Positions 37,701 through 47,900 of a DNA stretch of 64,000 nt are shown piece by piece. The notes beneath the pieces were generated by a model. It was not told the origin of the DNA. It did no database searches and saw only the letters and a list, made by a program, of their open reading frames with translations. A program made the translations under genes and the position numbers. Origin of the DNA: Branchiostoma belcheri (Eukaryota > Chordata > Leptocardii > Amphioxiformes > Branchiostomatidae). Where the stretch lies: contig NW_017804342.1 of the NCBI RefSeq assembly GCF_001625305.1, positions 1 through 64,000 on the forward strand, given 5' to 3'. Positions within the stretch are counted from its first letter, which is position 1. Every line of letters starts with the position of its first letter.

Positions 37701-40700
37701 TGTAGGGGGGTCCGGGGGCATTCTCCCCCGGGAAATTTTGTATTTTTAAACCTTCAATGACGCATTTTCATGCACTTTGATAGGCAAAATTAGGTGTAAC
37801 GAAGAATTATTCATTAACGCTTAACGCTGAATTCAGGATGACAAATAACGTTTTACGTTGAATTAAAACGACCCATAACGCTTCACGAGGAATATACTGA
37901 TAACGCTTAACGTTGAATTAGAGCGGGCCGGCAACGATTAACGGTGAATTAAAATAGCCCATAACGGTTAACGAAAAAGGGCATGCAGACCCTCATTATT
38001 GAACCTCCCGACCGGCCCACGAATTTTTGAGACATGTTGAATTACATGCATGAATGGAAGCCGAATTTGCCGAACAGCAGCCGACTTTGGGCCGACCTAC
38101 TCATAACCGTGGTTGGGGGGCGTTCGGCTAGTGTTCGGGAGGCCAAATTCGTGAATGTACATTGTAAAGAGGTTGTAGAGATAGACAGTCCACACTTACA
38201 CGCTGTCCGTGCACCCATACAACAGGCGAACGGTTGGAATTGGCGAAGACTTGTAGCGGCCCTTGGGCCTGGGGCATCTGTACCTCTTGTCCCATCATCT
38301 GCACCTGTTGCATCTGCTGCATCTGCACCTGCTGCAGCTGCACCGGTGGCATCTGCTGCATCTGCACCTGTTGCCTCTGCACCTCGTGCATCTGCAGAGT
38401 CCTGCGGGCAAACTGAGGGAGGAACCTTTGCATCCTCGACACCTCTTGGCCGACATTTCCCACCGAAACCGGGCTGACGTCCATCTGTATTGGCTGCGCT
38501 GGTTGGTTGAGGATGCCGACATGTTCCGATGGCGGATGGCGGAGATCGGATTGCACGGTCGGACTTTGACCAATCAGACGTTCTTTAACATAACTCTCAT
38601 GATGTTTGACGCGTTTCTCCGGCGGCCTTTGATCGCGCTTGCTGATTGGCAGATGAGCTCGTTTCCTAGTCAGATTTGGATTCGATTTGCGCGGTTGTTT
38701 GCCGTTTGTCCCGGGCACTTCCTTCACTGATGACAGACGGGGACCGCGTGGATTTTCGTCCTTCTTTACGTCAACCTGTTGAGATGCATCTTGCTGTTTC
38801 ACAATAGGGTCATTATCTCTCTCGGAATGCTGTGACTCGTCCTGTGTTATAAGGTGAGCACGATGTTAATATTTTTATACGTGCTTTACGTTGCATTTTA
38901 CGGGAGCTGTAATAAACTTCAGAATGAATTTAAAACAAACAGAAGACATTCTGATAAATAACATCGGGGGATAACATCAGAGAATAGAGAAGGCCCAGAC
39001 AAGGTTAGAGAAAGGTGGTTAACAGAGTATCTGTGGTGCTTAACGGTCAACCAGACTTAGGGGCAAAATGATGATGAAGTGGTACCAGAACCTACGTTGA
39101 AATCCCACTCTAAATACACTTTTACGTCGACGAAGGTTAGACATCCAGGTAACGAAATACACACACAAAAAACAGAACTAGTCGTTACTGAAGTAACTGC
39201 ATGAATCAACCGGATCAGTTTCAAAATCTACCCAGTTGGTTGAGAACCTGTTTTCTTGTGTAAATCCACTTTTAGTCAACCATACGTATGAATTCTGGAC
39301 AACAGTCCATACATGTATATGACTACTGATTGCAATCTACAGTAATTCCACTTTATCTACAGGTCTCATACCTCCTTTGTTTGTTGTGAGGAATCGGCAG
39401 TGGCTCCTTTGTCAAGCATTTCGATCTCATTGATGGGAACACGGCTGTCTGTGGGTGTTCTGTGGACATTTGGCTCATCCACTTGGCCTTCGTCCTGCTT
39501 GTACAGTTCCTGTGGTCGGTTAGACATCCCATAAATTTATATTCTGTCTCATGAATGGGGAATAAACTAAAGAGACCTTTTTTTCACAGCCGACGTTAGG
39601 TAACCGTCTGCCACCTTCTTCAGGGCAATTCTGACCGTCGGCTGAATAAACCTTCTGGTTGTGTAAAAAGAGTCTCTTTCTTCCGTGATTTACCGGCAAC
39701 CTGATGAAACTATTCACGGATGTCTCATGAATAATTATATTATCATGCTGCACTTGGTATCTGTATAATCTGTATATTATTATTAGCTTATTAGCCGGTT
39801 TAACCGCCCTTCGACGTGTAACATCATCTTCGCAGGCACGCGGAGCGGCAACCGCTGGTTATACTACAACGAACGACCTGTTACATCTGGCCTTTGCACA
39901 TCTAACTATAAGCACTGTTAGAAATTATCTAGTGATGATGCCACTACTGTATTTGGGTGTCAACGAATTCCGCTCTATAGTTCTAGGATAAAAACGAGTT
40001 TTTGGAACACCAAGATCCTAGTTTGATAACCCTGGTACTTGAAGGCACGACTATTTTATGCTCTTTTCTGGCAGATATTAGTTGGTACGTTTGTTGGTGA
40101 TTGTTCACGAAAAGAATTACAATATAAACTCAGTTAAGAACAGAGAAGTTCACTCAAGTTCCGAGGAGGTCACGATCTAATCGTCTTACCCTTCTTTCCC
40201 GGACGACTTCGATTGGTTCATTTTTAATCCCCTTTTCCCGTTCTCCCTCCTGTACCGATGACTCCCTGTGCTGCAGGCCCCTGCTGCCGTCCTGCATGCC
40301 GCGCAGCTCGTACACGTTCAGAGCCGTGACGAAGATCCCCAGGAACAGCACGGCGGCAACGACATGGATCATCCGCCGCCCGATCAGCCGGGTCACCGCG
40401 GTACCTGGCGACTGGTAGGCTCTTGACTACAAAATAAAAATGTTGAGAACGGATTTTTGAATTCTCATTCGAATTGCATCACATTTTATTTGGTGACGCA
40501 AGGACCTTCTGCACATGCATAACAACATATGATTTTTAATGAATGAATAAATGAATGAATAATCTTTCCGGTAGTACTACGTTTATGCTGCTACAAGCTA
40601 AGTGCAGATCGTGGTAAGAAATCAGAAGTAAAATTACAATGATATTAGAACGTGAAATCCTTACTACAACTATACAGACTAACTACTTCTAGTACAGGTT

Positions 40701-41317
40701 TGAATTTTTCTCGCTTCTCTATATAGACTCAGGAGTAACTTTTTCTCGCTTCTCAATATAGATGCATATGGAGCTTACAAGTAATGCATGGTTTGTCCAG
40801 ACCCGTAAAGAATACGAATTTTTCTGTGCTACCTTAATGTCGAAAACTAGGAAACGTATCTTGTATACTAGTACAATTAAAGAGGACATTTCTCTTGGTG
40901 TTAGTCTTTCTGTAACTACAAGCAAAGTTTGGTTTCCTTGACCTGACCATTCTCTACAGAACGCGTACTCTCGTACTAACACACAATAGTCGAAACTTAT
41001 AAATCAAGATCACTTGACTGTTGACCAAGACGTCTTTCAAATATCTCAACAGGGACTCCATACTCTCAAAAGTGGTCGTTTTTCGTAGTTACATTTGTTT
41101 ACAAAAGTAGAGAAACTACGTCATTGGATCGGAAAACCATTCTTCAACCGGCCTCACCGTAACAACTTCGTAGTACTAAATCGACCAGTTCACACTGCAA
41201 AGAAACGTTGGACGACTAAGTCATTTCTCCAAAACACCATAGATTGAGTAGATATTATTCAAAACTTACGATTGAGGGGATGTCATTCTTCTTCTCCCAA
41301 CCGTATGTAGACAGCAT
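29044..41317 (-). CDS. TTLL-1: membrane-anchored tubulin-tyrosine-ligase-like protein, 793 residues
   Basis: Eighteen coding exons (high to low): 41317-41270, 40426-40190, 39509-39372, 38841-38200, 36694-36533, 36259-36140, 35818-35743, 35198-35132, 34861-34778, 34417-34333, 33963-33885, 33427-33319, 32718-32652, 31561-31499, 30873-30809, 30254-30149, 29688-29575, 29163-29044. All are GT-AG and in phase; the donor after TPTWE (GTCGGT, 34332) is weak. Residues 35-57 (MIHVVAAVLFLGIFVTALNV...) form a signal anchor after a basic stretch, suggesting type II topology. Residues 356-680 carry TTLL/ATP-grasp landmarks: NHWPG, QKNNNHRGIKI, QEYV..PFLIDG, KFDIGIYTVV, RFDFVVDEDLN, LMEVNMSP. Known TTLLs ligate Tyr, Glu or Gly to tubulin and other proteins; the substrate here is unknown. 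The closest type by memory is the C. elegans TTLL-15 style with a membrane segment. The C-terminus (681-793) is Cys-rich. Confidence 0.85.
31147..31384. mobile_element. Inverted pair of Penelope-like element 3' ends
   Basis: Arms 31,147-31,222 and 31,309-31,384 (76 bp) are inverted copies with few mismatches. Each arm, read toward the outside, runs ATTATCCTGATGAAGGCGAC, a GAAAATTTGACC box and ends in AATAAAGTTCAAC. The same 3' sequence occurs singly at 47,930-48,010 beside a GIY-YIG-like remnant, so the arms are Penelope-like termini. It lies in the intron between TTLL-1 exons 14 and 15. Confidence 0.65.
31660..32551. mobile_element. Non-autonomous TIR element in TTLL-1 intron 13
   Basis: The ends are TACCTTCGCCA at 31,660 and its exact complement ending at 32,551 (11-bp inverted repeats). 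Inside are a (GT)n run near 31,703-31,732 and repeated blocks such as CATTTGCATAATTTATGAGG. Fragments of the same family occur at about 34,445-34,505 and 57,497-57,545. No transposase frame is present and no target duplication could be fixed. Confidence 0.6.
33041..33132. repeat. Perfect 92-bp palindrome with 9-bp flanking duplication
   Basis: Both 46-bp arms match exactly around a central ATCGAT with no spacer; the ends are TAGCCTGGGTGCC and its complement. Flanks read TCCAAACCG on both sides (33,032-33,040 and 33,133-33,141; an 11-bp TATCCAAACCG match is also possible). The structure is that of a minimal foldback element. It lies in the TTLL-1 intron between exons 12 and 13. Confidence 0.85.
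33560..33840 (+). mobile_element. Penelope-like terminal fragment with a hammerhead-like core
   Basis: CTGATGA at 33,737-33,743, a six-base-pair stem (33,745-33,750 with 33,756-33,761, loop GAAAT) and GAAA at 33,762-33,765 follow the hammerhead order, with one extra A after CTGATGA. A short third helix (AATTC/GGATT) followed by C can be drawn next to GAAA. Stem I was not found. It sits in a TTLL-1 intron; family assignment is inferred from such motifs being known in Penelope-like elements. Confidence 0.4.
35261..35347. repeat. Inverted repeat, 17-bp arms
   Basis: GCGTGTTCAATCAGAAT at 35,261-35,277 is exactly complementary to 35,331-35,347, with a 53-bp spacer. It lies in the intron between TTLL-1 exons 7 and 8. 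Confidence 0.7.
35440..35635. repeat. Degenerate hexamer array (AAGTCC/AAGTCT type)
   Basis: Repeats of AAGTCCAAGTCC and CTAAGTCTAAG-type sixmers fill this part of the intron between TTLL-1 exons 7 and 8. No coding meaning is suggested. Confidence 0.7.
36872..38151. mobile_element. Outer inverted-repeat element, with a second element nested inside
   Basis: TCCCGAACACCAGCCGA (36,880-36,896) and its near complement (38,124-38,140) form an outer inverted repeat; flanking AATTTG and CAAATT extend it. A second copy of CCGAACACCAGCC at 37,022-37,034 lies just before the nested element. No coding frame. It sits in the intron between TTLL-1 exons 4 and 5. Confidence 0.55.
37047..37994. mobile_element. 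Nested TIR element with subterminal TTAACG arrays
   Basis: The left end GGGTCTGCATG and the right end CATGCAGACCC are inverted. ATTATTGA flanks both sides (37,039-37,046 and 37,995-38,002), an 8-bp duplication, or 6 bp if the TIR is taken as GAGGGTCTGCATG. Both ends carry arrays of AACGCTTAACGGTAAATTCA-like units in the same orientation. Inside is a direct repeat of about 110 bp (near 37,396-37,505 and 37,676-37,800) with GGGGGGTCCGGGGG. Confidence 0.65.
38200..38841 (-). CDS. TTLL-1 exon 4: 214-residue Gln/Met-rich spacer
   Basis: This 642-bp exon has an ACAG acceptor at 38,842-38,845 and a GTAAGT donor at 38,199-38,194, both phase 0. The first 140 residues are basic and polar (KSNPNLTRKRAHLPISKRD). 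The rest is low complexity, built on QMQQVQMQQM and VQLQQVQ, derived from a CTGCTGCATCTGCAC-type repeat (about 38,290-38,400). It ends SPVVWVHGQR, which joins VESGYLDHVF of exon 5. Together with exon 3 (39372-39509, 46 residues) it adds 260 residues absent from TTLL-2. Confidence 0.75.
41270..41317 (-). CDS. TTLL-1 exon 1: 16-codon start exon
   Basis: ATG at 41,317 opens MLSTYGWEKKNDIPSI, followed directly by GTAAGTTTT (donor 41,269 down). It joins in phase 0 to exon 2 (SRAYQSPGTAVTRLIGRR then the membrane segment). Exon 2 alone has an in-frame ATG at the edge of the anchor, but its TAG acceptor at 40,427-40,429 shows that an upstream exon exists. Confidence 0.6.
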
Positions 41318-43789
41318 CCTGAATTCGGGAGCAGGTTTTGAAACCGGAGTATCCGCAGCCACCGATTTTCAAAAACTATATATAGCCAACTTCGGGTCAG
41401 CGAAGGAGCAATCGTTACTGTGTATACTGTCCCGCAAATGTTGTTGGTTTTAAAGGCTGGAAGGAAGCCCAACCATGGAACCACCAAAATCTAAGCCGCT
41501 CTGCGGCCGGTCTGTTTTTACAGTGCAAAATGGCGAGTGAAGGCGGTGAGTTGGCAGTTCTGCTTAGCGAGGACTAAAGACAGGATCTGGTCCGGGGTAA
41601 AACCTGTGGCTTTGGAGAGTGAAGTGAGGTCTGAACAAACAGTGGAGCTCTTACCGTGGTTTAACCCAGGCCCCACGGGGCGTGACCGAGACTGCCGAGT
41701 CCTGTACAACTGACCTGCGATCGATGTAAAAAAATTGTCGTCTTAAAGGCATCCCATGCAATTTCAGGGCGGCAAAACTGGGAATATTCTGAAGAAGGGC
41801 AATCTGTATAATATTGACACATTATAACTGTACCACATGAGCACATTTGTTTTGAATCTATCCAGTATTTCATACTTTAGGCATTTAAAACTGCAGAAAC
41901 AAGCCCCAAGATAAAGTCCCTTATTTTCGGGGTGGTACCCTAAAAATCAATCCAGGTCAGTAAATCGTTTTTGTCATAATTTTGGGCATTATTGCTCAAT
42001 GAATGTCGATATACATTGGGACAGTGTTGTGTCAGGTTAGTATGTAGATAAGTGACTGGAATATTGACTTTGAAAAATCTGGTCTCCAAGTTCTAAATAC
42101 TGCACTGGATGCCTGTAAAAACGTCTTACAATTGTCGTGAAGAAAGTGTACTGCATTTAAATTTAAGATTTCAAATGTTGTGAATAATCTTATCAAGTGG
42201 CCTTTCTCTCAGATGTATCATTAACAAGTCACTGGCCAAATAATATTTTATTATGATTCTTATGAATCATATCAAGGCAGCAACAGTATCAATTTACTTA
42301 CAATGTATAACTGACAACATATAGAATGAAAACTAAATTTTCAGCAAGAAAGTCTACGCGACTTTGTGTAAAAGGCTCCCGTTCATAATTTCTTTGAGTG
42401 TGGCGACGGAGAAACTTACCAAACTGGCTCAAACTAGTATTATAAAAACTACAATATATTCTGAAGAGGTTTATACCAGTTTGAGCCAGTTTATACCAAT
42501 CAATATTCCTGATTGAACGAAATCTTTCCACAATGCAAACCTGTTGCAAATCGAATGTTGTTCAATCAAATTTCTAGTCTTCTCTGTAATTTGACATGAT
42601 TGCAAATTAAAATAAAACTTTGTGTATCACTGCATACACGTACAAGCTTTAAAAATATGTATTGTATCCTTGTGGCTATCCTGTTGTTGATCTATTCTCA
42701 TACACAAGAACAACTCCAACCGGCAGCTGAAGAAACTTTTGGAGTGTTTTGAAAGGATTGTTTGGGTCTTTTTATTGTTCAACTCAAGAGTCCACTGCTC
42801 CTATAAGGCCAAGCCAATCGACCTTTCACATGTCTTCATATTACAAACTGAATGCTACACTATATGTACTCTACACTATACTTTGCAACACTTGTACTTG
42901 TATGTTGGTGATGTTGATTATCATTAAATAATTAGTGCTAGTGGTGATTTTAGGTTTTAATTTCAGGGATACCATGAAAACAGGTATTACCTGAGTTTAT
43001 TTTCCCTCTATGAATGAAATAGATGAACACACAACGTTAGAAAAAAAATCACAATTATTAATACGTTTCCTCAATAGTTGCATATTCCAAACTACATTGT
43101 ACAACATTGTACTTGCACTGTCTTTAGACATCTTACTACATGTATTCTTACACTATGCTAATATACAAGAATGGGATTTCAAATACTGTAATCCTTGCCT
43201 TTATGGTACACATAATATATCATGTAGCATAGTTTAATATCTAAAAACATAATTTTTTAACAATCTAATAACAATAGTCATGATTGTCTACTTGCAAGTA
43301 TGTACATCACTTCATTTTCAAAAACTGCTACTTGTACACCAAAATGTAAAAACTGTACATTATGTTACTTGCCACTAACATATGACATAGTCTTTTGAAA
43401 TTTCCTCATATGTAATATGCATATTTCTTATAGATATATTTAAAACTTGAATATTCCAGATACCAAGGTACATGTAGCAGCCTTATAAGACAGAGTATAA
43501 AAATGTAAACAATATATTGACTTATATTGGATATACATTTCTTTTGTATTAGTCTTTGTTTCTTACTTTTTTATTGTTGAACTGCAGCAGCTAGGCAACA
43601 TAATGCATAGTTTTGGACTCTTCTCACCCAATGAAGAAAATTGACATACATTAAAGAAACAAATGAATAAAATTTACTACATCTATTGCATTAAATATTG
43701 AGAAAGTCCAAGCATGTATCCTCTAAAGATACAAAAGAATGCCCTCCAGTTTGTCCACATGATAACACTAAGTACAACACTAACTATAT

Positions 43790-44035
43790 ATTACTATGAA
43801 GCAAGTTTAAACTGCAATTTACAACACAACAAATTGGACCCAAATTTTTGACTGTACAACTCCAGTCTTTGTCAAGGAATGAGCATTCCACCACTTCCGT
43901 GACATCACGCAGATAACACACGTGACTCCGTGAGCAGTGGATCATAGGTTGCAGAAAGTCTGTGGCGCCCCCCGTCTCTGTTGAGGGATGGTTGTAATGC
44001 CCTGATGTAGATGGCCTCTTTAATCCCTCATATCT
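43790..44035 (-). mobile_element. Penelope-like element remnant with GIY-YIG-type C-terminus
   Basis: On the minus strand 44,030 down reads GIKEAIYIRALQPSLNRDGG followed by RHRLSATYDPLL. The pattern EAIYIR..QPSLNRDGG is the usual C-terminal motif of GIY-YIG-bearing Penelope-like retroelements. The frame is short and broken. Confidence 0.65.
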
Positions 44036-44135
44036 ATATATATATTACAGTCCACATGAAAAAGTCAGCTCCTTCATATTACCAAGTCAGTGGACATTTT
44101 CTGGGAAACAGCCACTTTACCCTGTTTACTCCATT

Positions 44136-44430
44136 TCATAGGATATAATTCCAATCAGAACACTTATGAAACAAGTTTGAACGCAGTCTGTAATTCCCAA
44201 CACAAGAGCTGGACATACCCAAATTTTTTCTAGTCTTTGTCAAGGAAATGAGAAATCCACTGTTTTCATTATGCATGTGACTTGGTGAGCCCAGTGGGTC
44301 ATAAATTGTAGAAGGTTTGTGGAGCCCCTTGTTTCTGCTCATTCTTTGACAAAGATTTGAGTTGAACACTCAAAAATTTGGGAGGTCCACTTGTTCTGTT
44401 GGCATGTACACTGTTCAGACTTGTTTCATA
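44136..44430 (-). mobile_element. Second, more decayed Penelope-like remnant
   Basis: Parallel in layout to 43,790-44,035: the stretch FYNLYDPLG / TIYDPLGSP resembles ATYDPLL, and the CAAGTTTGAACGCAGTCTGT block resembles CAAGTTTAAACTGCAATTTA. ATGAAACAAGTTTGAAC near 44,166 is inverted near 44,416-44,432. Confidence 0.4.
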
Positions 44431-44936
44431 ATGACTTCTACCCAGTACATAGATGAACTTTTGGGCTATGATCAGAACACTGTTACTGTTCCTTCTTGTA
44501 CAATGTTTGGCAAGATATTCCTTACATATAATCTTGTTACTATTATTCACTCCAAAAATCTATTGCTAAAATCTTGTATTTAATTTTATCTCTTGTTGAA
44601 TTACAGTATAGTGTACGACATGATTTTTGCCACAATTATAACATTTGACCTTTGTCGATGATTGCATTTGCTACAATGTATGTTGCATATATTTATGGAA
44701 TGTTTTGCTACATTATGTATTACCAATATTTGTGTAGTTATATCTTATCTCCCCAATCAAAAAATAAATTAAAAAAAACACCACACAACATAACTTGGCA
44801 TACTTAAATGGAATGTAGATAAAAGAGAACAAAAAGGGTATTTTCTGGAATTTTTTGTAATAAGCTGTACAACTGTATAGTGCTCATAAGATTGGCCCAC
44901 AGTTGAATGGCACTAAGAAAACCTACATTGAACAGC

Positions 44937-47900
44937 CTATGTACACCATGCCGGGTCCTGCAGGCACTTGCCCCTGTACCAGTAGTCCATCAGCCAGTTG
45001 GCCTCGCTCAGGCTGGACTGACTTGTGACTTCAGTGTCACCTGCCTCCTCCTGAGTCTATAGAAATAATCTACAATCAGTACAGAACTTAAAGGGCTCAC
45101 TTTTCCTTTGCCGAGCTACCAGATTTATGTTACAAATCTGTGACAATTTTCATCAATTTTGGTGACAATTTTGGTGACAATTTTCATTTTGAAAGTGTTG
45201 TCTTTTAGCACGCATTGAGAGCAAACTACAAGTAGAAAGTTAGGGAACATCTGCAAAGTAAATACACAACGTTTACGTTCACATCGTCTAGCCTAACAAA
45301 CTATTGCTCTGTTTATTCTTACTCAAACGGATACATAGTGACCAGCCCTAACAACTGTCCTGCAACTTGCTACATAATGTTATCCAACACCACAGGGTGT
45401 CTGCTACAGTACTCTATATCATTGTTCTTTTATGTTTTGTAATTTGCAATTAGCCTCTGGGCACGAATTTGCAATAAACATTTCGTTAAAATGGTGACAG
45501 ACATCTGGTCTAGGCCATTGATATGTGTTTGGAACAGAAGAATAGGAAGAATAAAAATGGAGCAAAACAAATGTTTTTCTTCAGAATCTGCAAAGGGCAC
45601 CAGGATAACACAATGACAAAGAGCTGACTAACCATCGGTACTGGACAGACTCTCCTGAAGTTCCTCCTACCGACATGTTCCAAGAATGCAGCCTTCAGGT
45701 GTTCCCTCCAGTCAGGTGTCAGACAATGTCCACACAACTTGCAGACCTTCAAGAAAAACAAACATAGCTATATCAAAACAACCTTGTGCTTTAGGAACTT
45801 GTTGAATCTCCATGACTGTGTGGAATGACGAAAAGAATAACTTGAAGGGCACACTTAATCTTGAAATATCAAAAAACAAGGAAAGAAATCTTAAACTGTT
45901 ACGTGGAACGCATAATATGAAGACAGTCTTCCAATTTTGTTACAAAAATCATCTTTATTTGTGTGTAAAAAAAAGATAACATTGCACAGAATAATACAAG
46001 CAGTCATTGACTTTTCTCATGTCCTCAGACTGTTTCTCCTTGACCTTGTAGAAGCCTGCACAGTTCTGGTTTGGAAAATGCCAAGTGTTTTCACAAAAGA
46101 AAAAAATAAACTACTAGTTAGAGTGAGAGACTCACCCTGTTTGTACAGCTTGTTGTGGACCGGCAGGTTTCAGAGTCACAGACGTCAGAGTAAACCTGGA
46201 TGTCTCGCTCACACACTAACATGTCCTTCTGGTCCTCTGGACTACAGGAGCAACCAGGGGATAGAAGTTGAGTTTAATTCTTCAATACAAGAAAACACTC
46301 AAATTCAAATAGAAATGTTGTACAATCATGAAGCACTCTCGACTGCTGATCTCTTTGTAAGCAAAAACAAACAGCAAAATTCAAAGGCAGCACACTTCAA
46401 TGTGTGTGTGTGTGTGTGTTATGGATCTCGATTAACATCCCTTCCCACACGTTTTACAGTTCAGTTCACGTTTTACACACGGTTTTAAATCATTTTTGCA
46501 AAAGTTGTGTAAATCACAATTAAATTGTGGTTATGTAGAAACACGGTTAGAAGTCGTGCAACAGCACATGGATTATCTATAATGCATATTAAACACACAC
46601 TATTACACTGTCTTGTGTGGTTATGCGCCTTACCTTCCTTCAAGGCTTGTTGGAATGGATCTGGCTACTCCAACCAGACTGAGCAGGTTGAATATTATCT
46701 GAAAGTGTACAAACAAGAAATATGAAGTCAGCTGACATATAATGAAGCATTGCAAAAATACAGTTGGAACATCAAGTGAAAAAACATTACACAGTGTTTT
46801 GATCATTACTTTACTTTTATTTATTCATTAGCATCAAGTTAACAAATGCAGATTCAGAAAATAGCATAGTTGCTTAAAAATCACATTATTATAATGAAAT
46901 ACTTTTAAAACATTGCCTGTCAACAATAAAACCTTGCTCACCTGTTCATACATGCCCTTATTAGGAGGGGTGTGAGCTGATGACAGGTTAGGGGACATGT
47001 TCACCTGTGGGGGACATCATATTTGATTACTAGTGCTTAGTATGCAAACTTCACATTTTGTTCCAATTTTTAAAATTTACAAGTCACCACTGGTCCATGG
47101 AGCATGTCAGCAGAACGTACTATACTTGTGTGAAACTTTTACTCATATAGAATTTTAGCAGAAGGTCTCTTTTAAGGTCGTATTAGACTAAGTGTATTTT
47201 AGGATAATATCCCATCAGTACATGTAATTTTCAATGGTGTTGGAGAAGGAATGGTAACGCTCCACGTACCTCCATGAGGAAAATGTTCAGATCCTCGTCT
47301 ATAACAAAGTCAAAACGAACCATCTCAAAGAAGTTCCTGAAACACAGAATTAGAAAAGAGTGCATGTTGGCAGAAACTGTAAATTAAAGGTATACCATTT
47401 TCTCTGAGTCTGTCTGAAGCCCTTGTAATATAATCTTTGACTGACTACCAACCAACCACGGTGGATGTCGGGAGCAGTCTGACTAGATTTACATTGTAGC
47501 CCACATCCATCTTGAGTTTTTTCTTGCTGGTTGGAGTTAGACATCACATCAGTAGCACATACCATACCTACATGAAATCAGAAACGTGACATGCAAAGCA
47601 CTTCAATCTACAGAACATGTTATTTGAGGTCATGTTTGTGTATTCAGGGATGATATCTTGTCATTCTGTAGTTTTGAAATATTGTGTCGGAAATCATGTT
47701 GCCCGATCATCCAACAGAAACTGTGGTTTTGTGTCAGTGTAGATTATTACTGAGTTAAACTTGTTCTAAATGACCTTAGTTTGTACCTGACAGACTGGTA
47801 TTTGCTGTGCAGTGCGTCCACAAGTTGTGGTTCCTTGGCCAGAACAACCTCCCTTAGTGATGCCTTCACATCTCTCCAAACAGTGGAAGGGTCTTTCCCT

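Larger units (their letters stand above)
41318..44936. other. Spacer between TTLL-1 and TTLL-2
   Basis: No gene is supported. The left part should hold the TTLL-1 promoter. A 15-bp inverted repeat (AAACTGGCTCAAACT at 42,421 with its complement at 42,478-42,492) and Penelope-like debris at 43,790-44,430 are the only structures seen. Confidence 0.5.

Noticed and set aside
38034-38477. Plus-strand open frame rich in Ala/Pro/Ser, opposite TTLL-1 exon 4
   Set aside because: It is the mirror of the CAG/CTG-type coding repeat; exon 4 on the minus strand has matching splice sites and joins the catalytic exons in phase.
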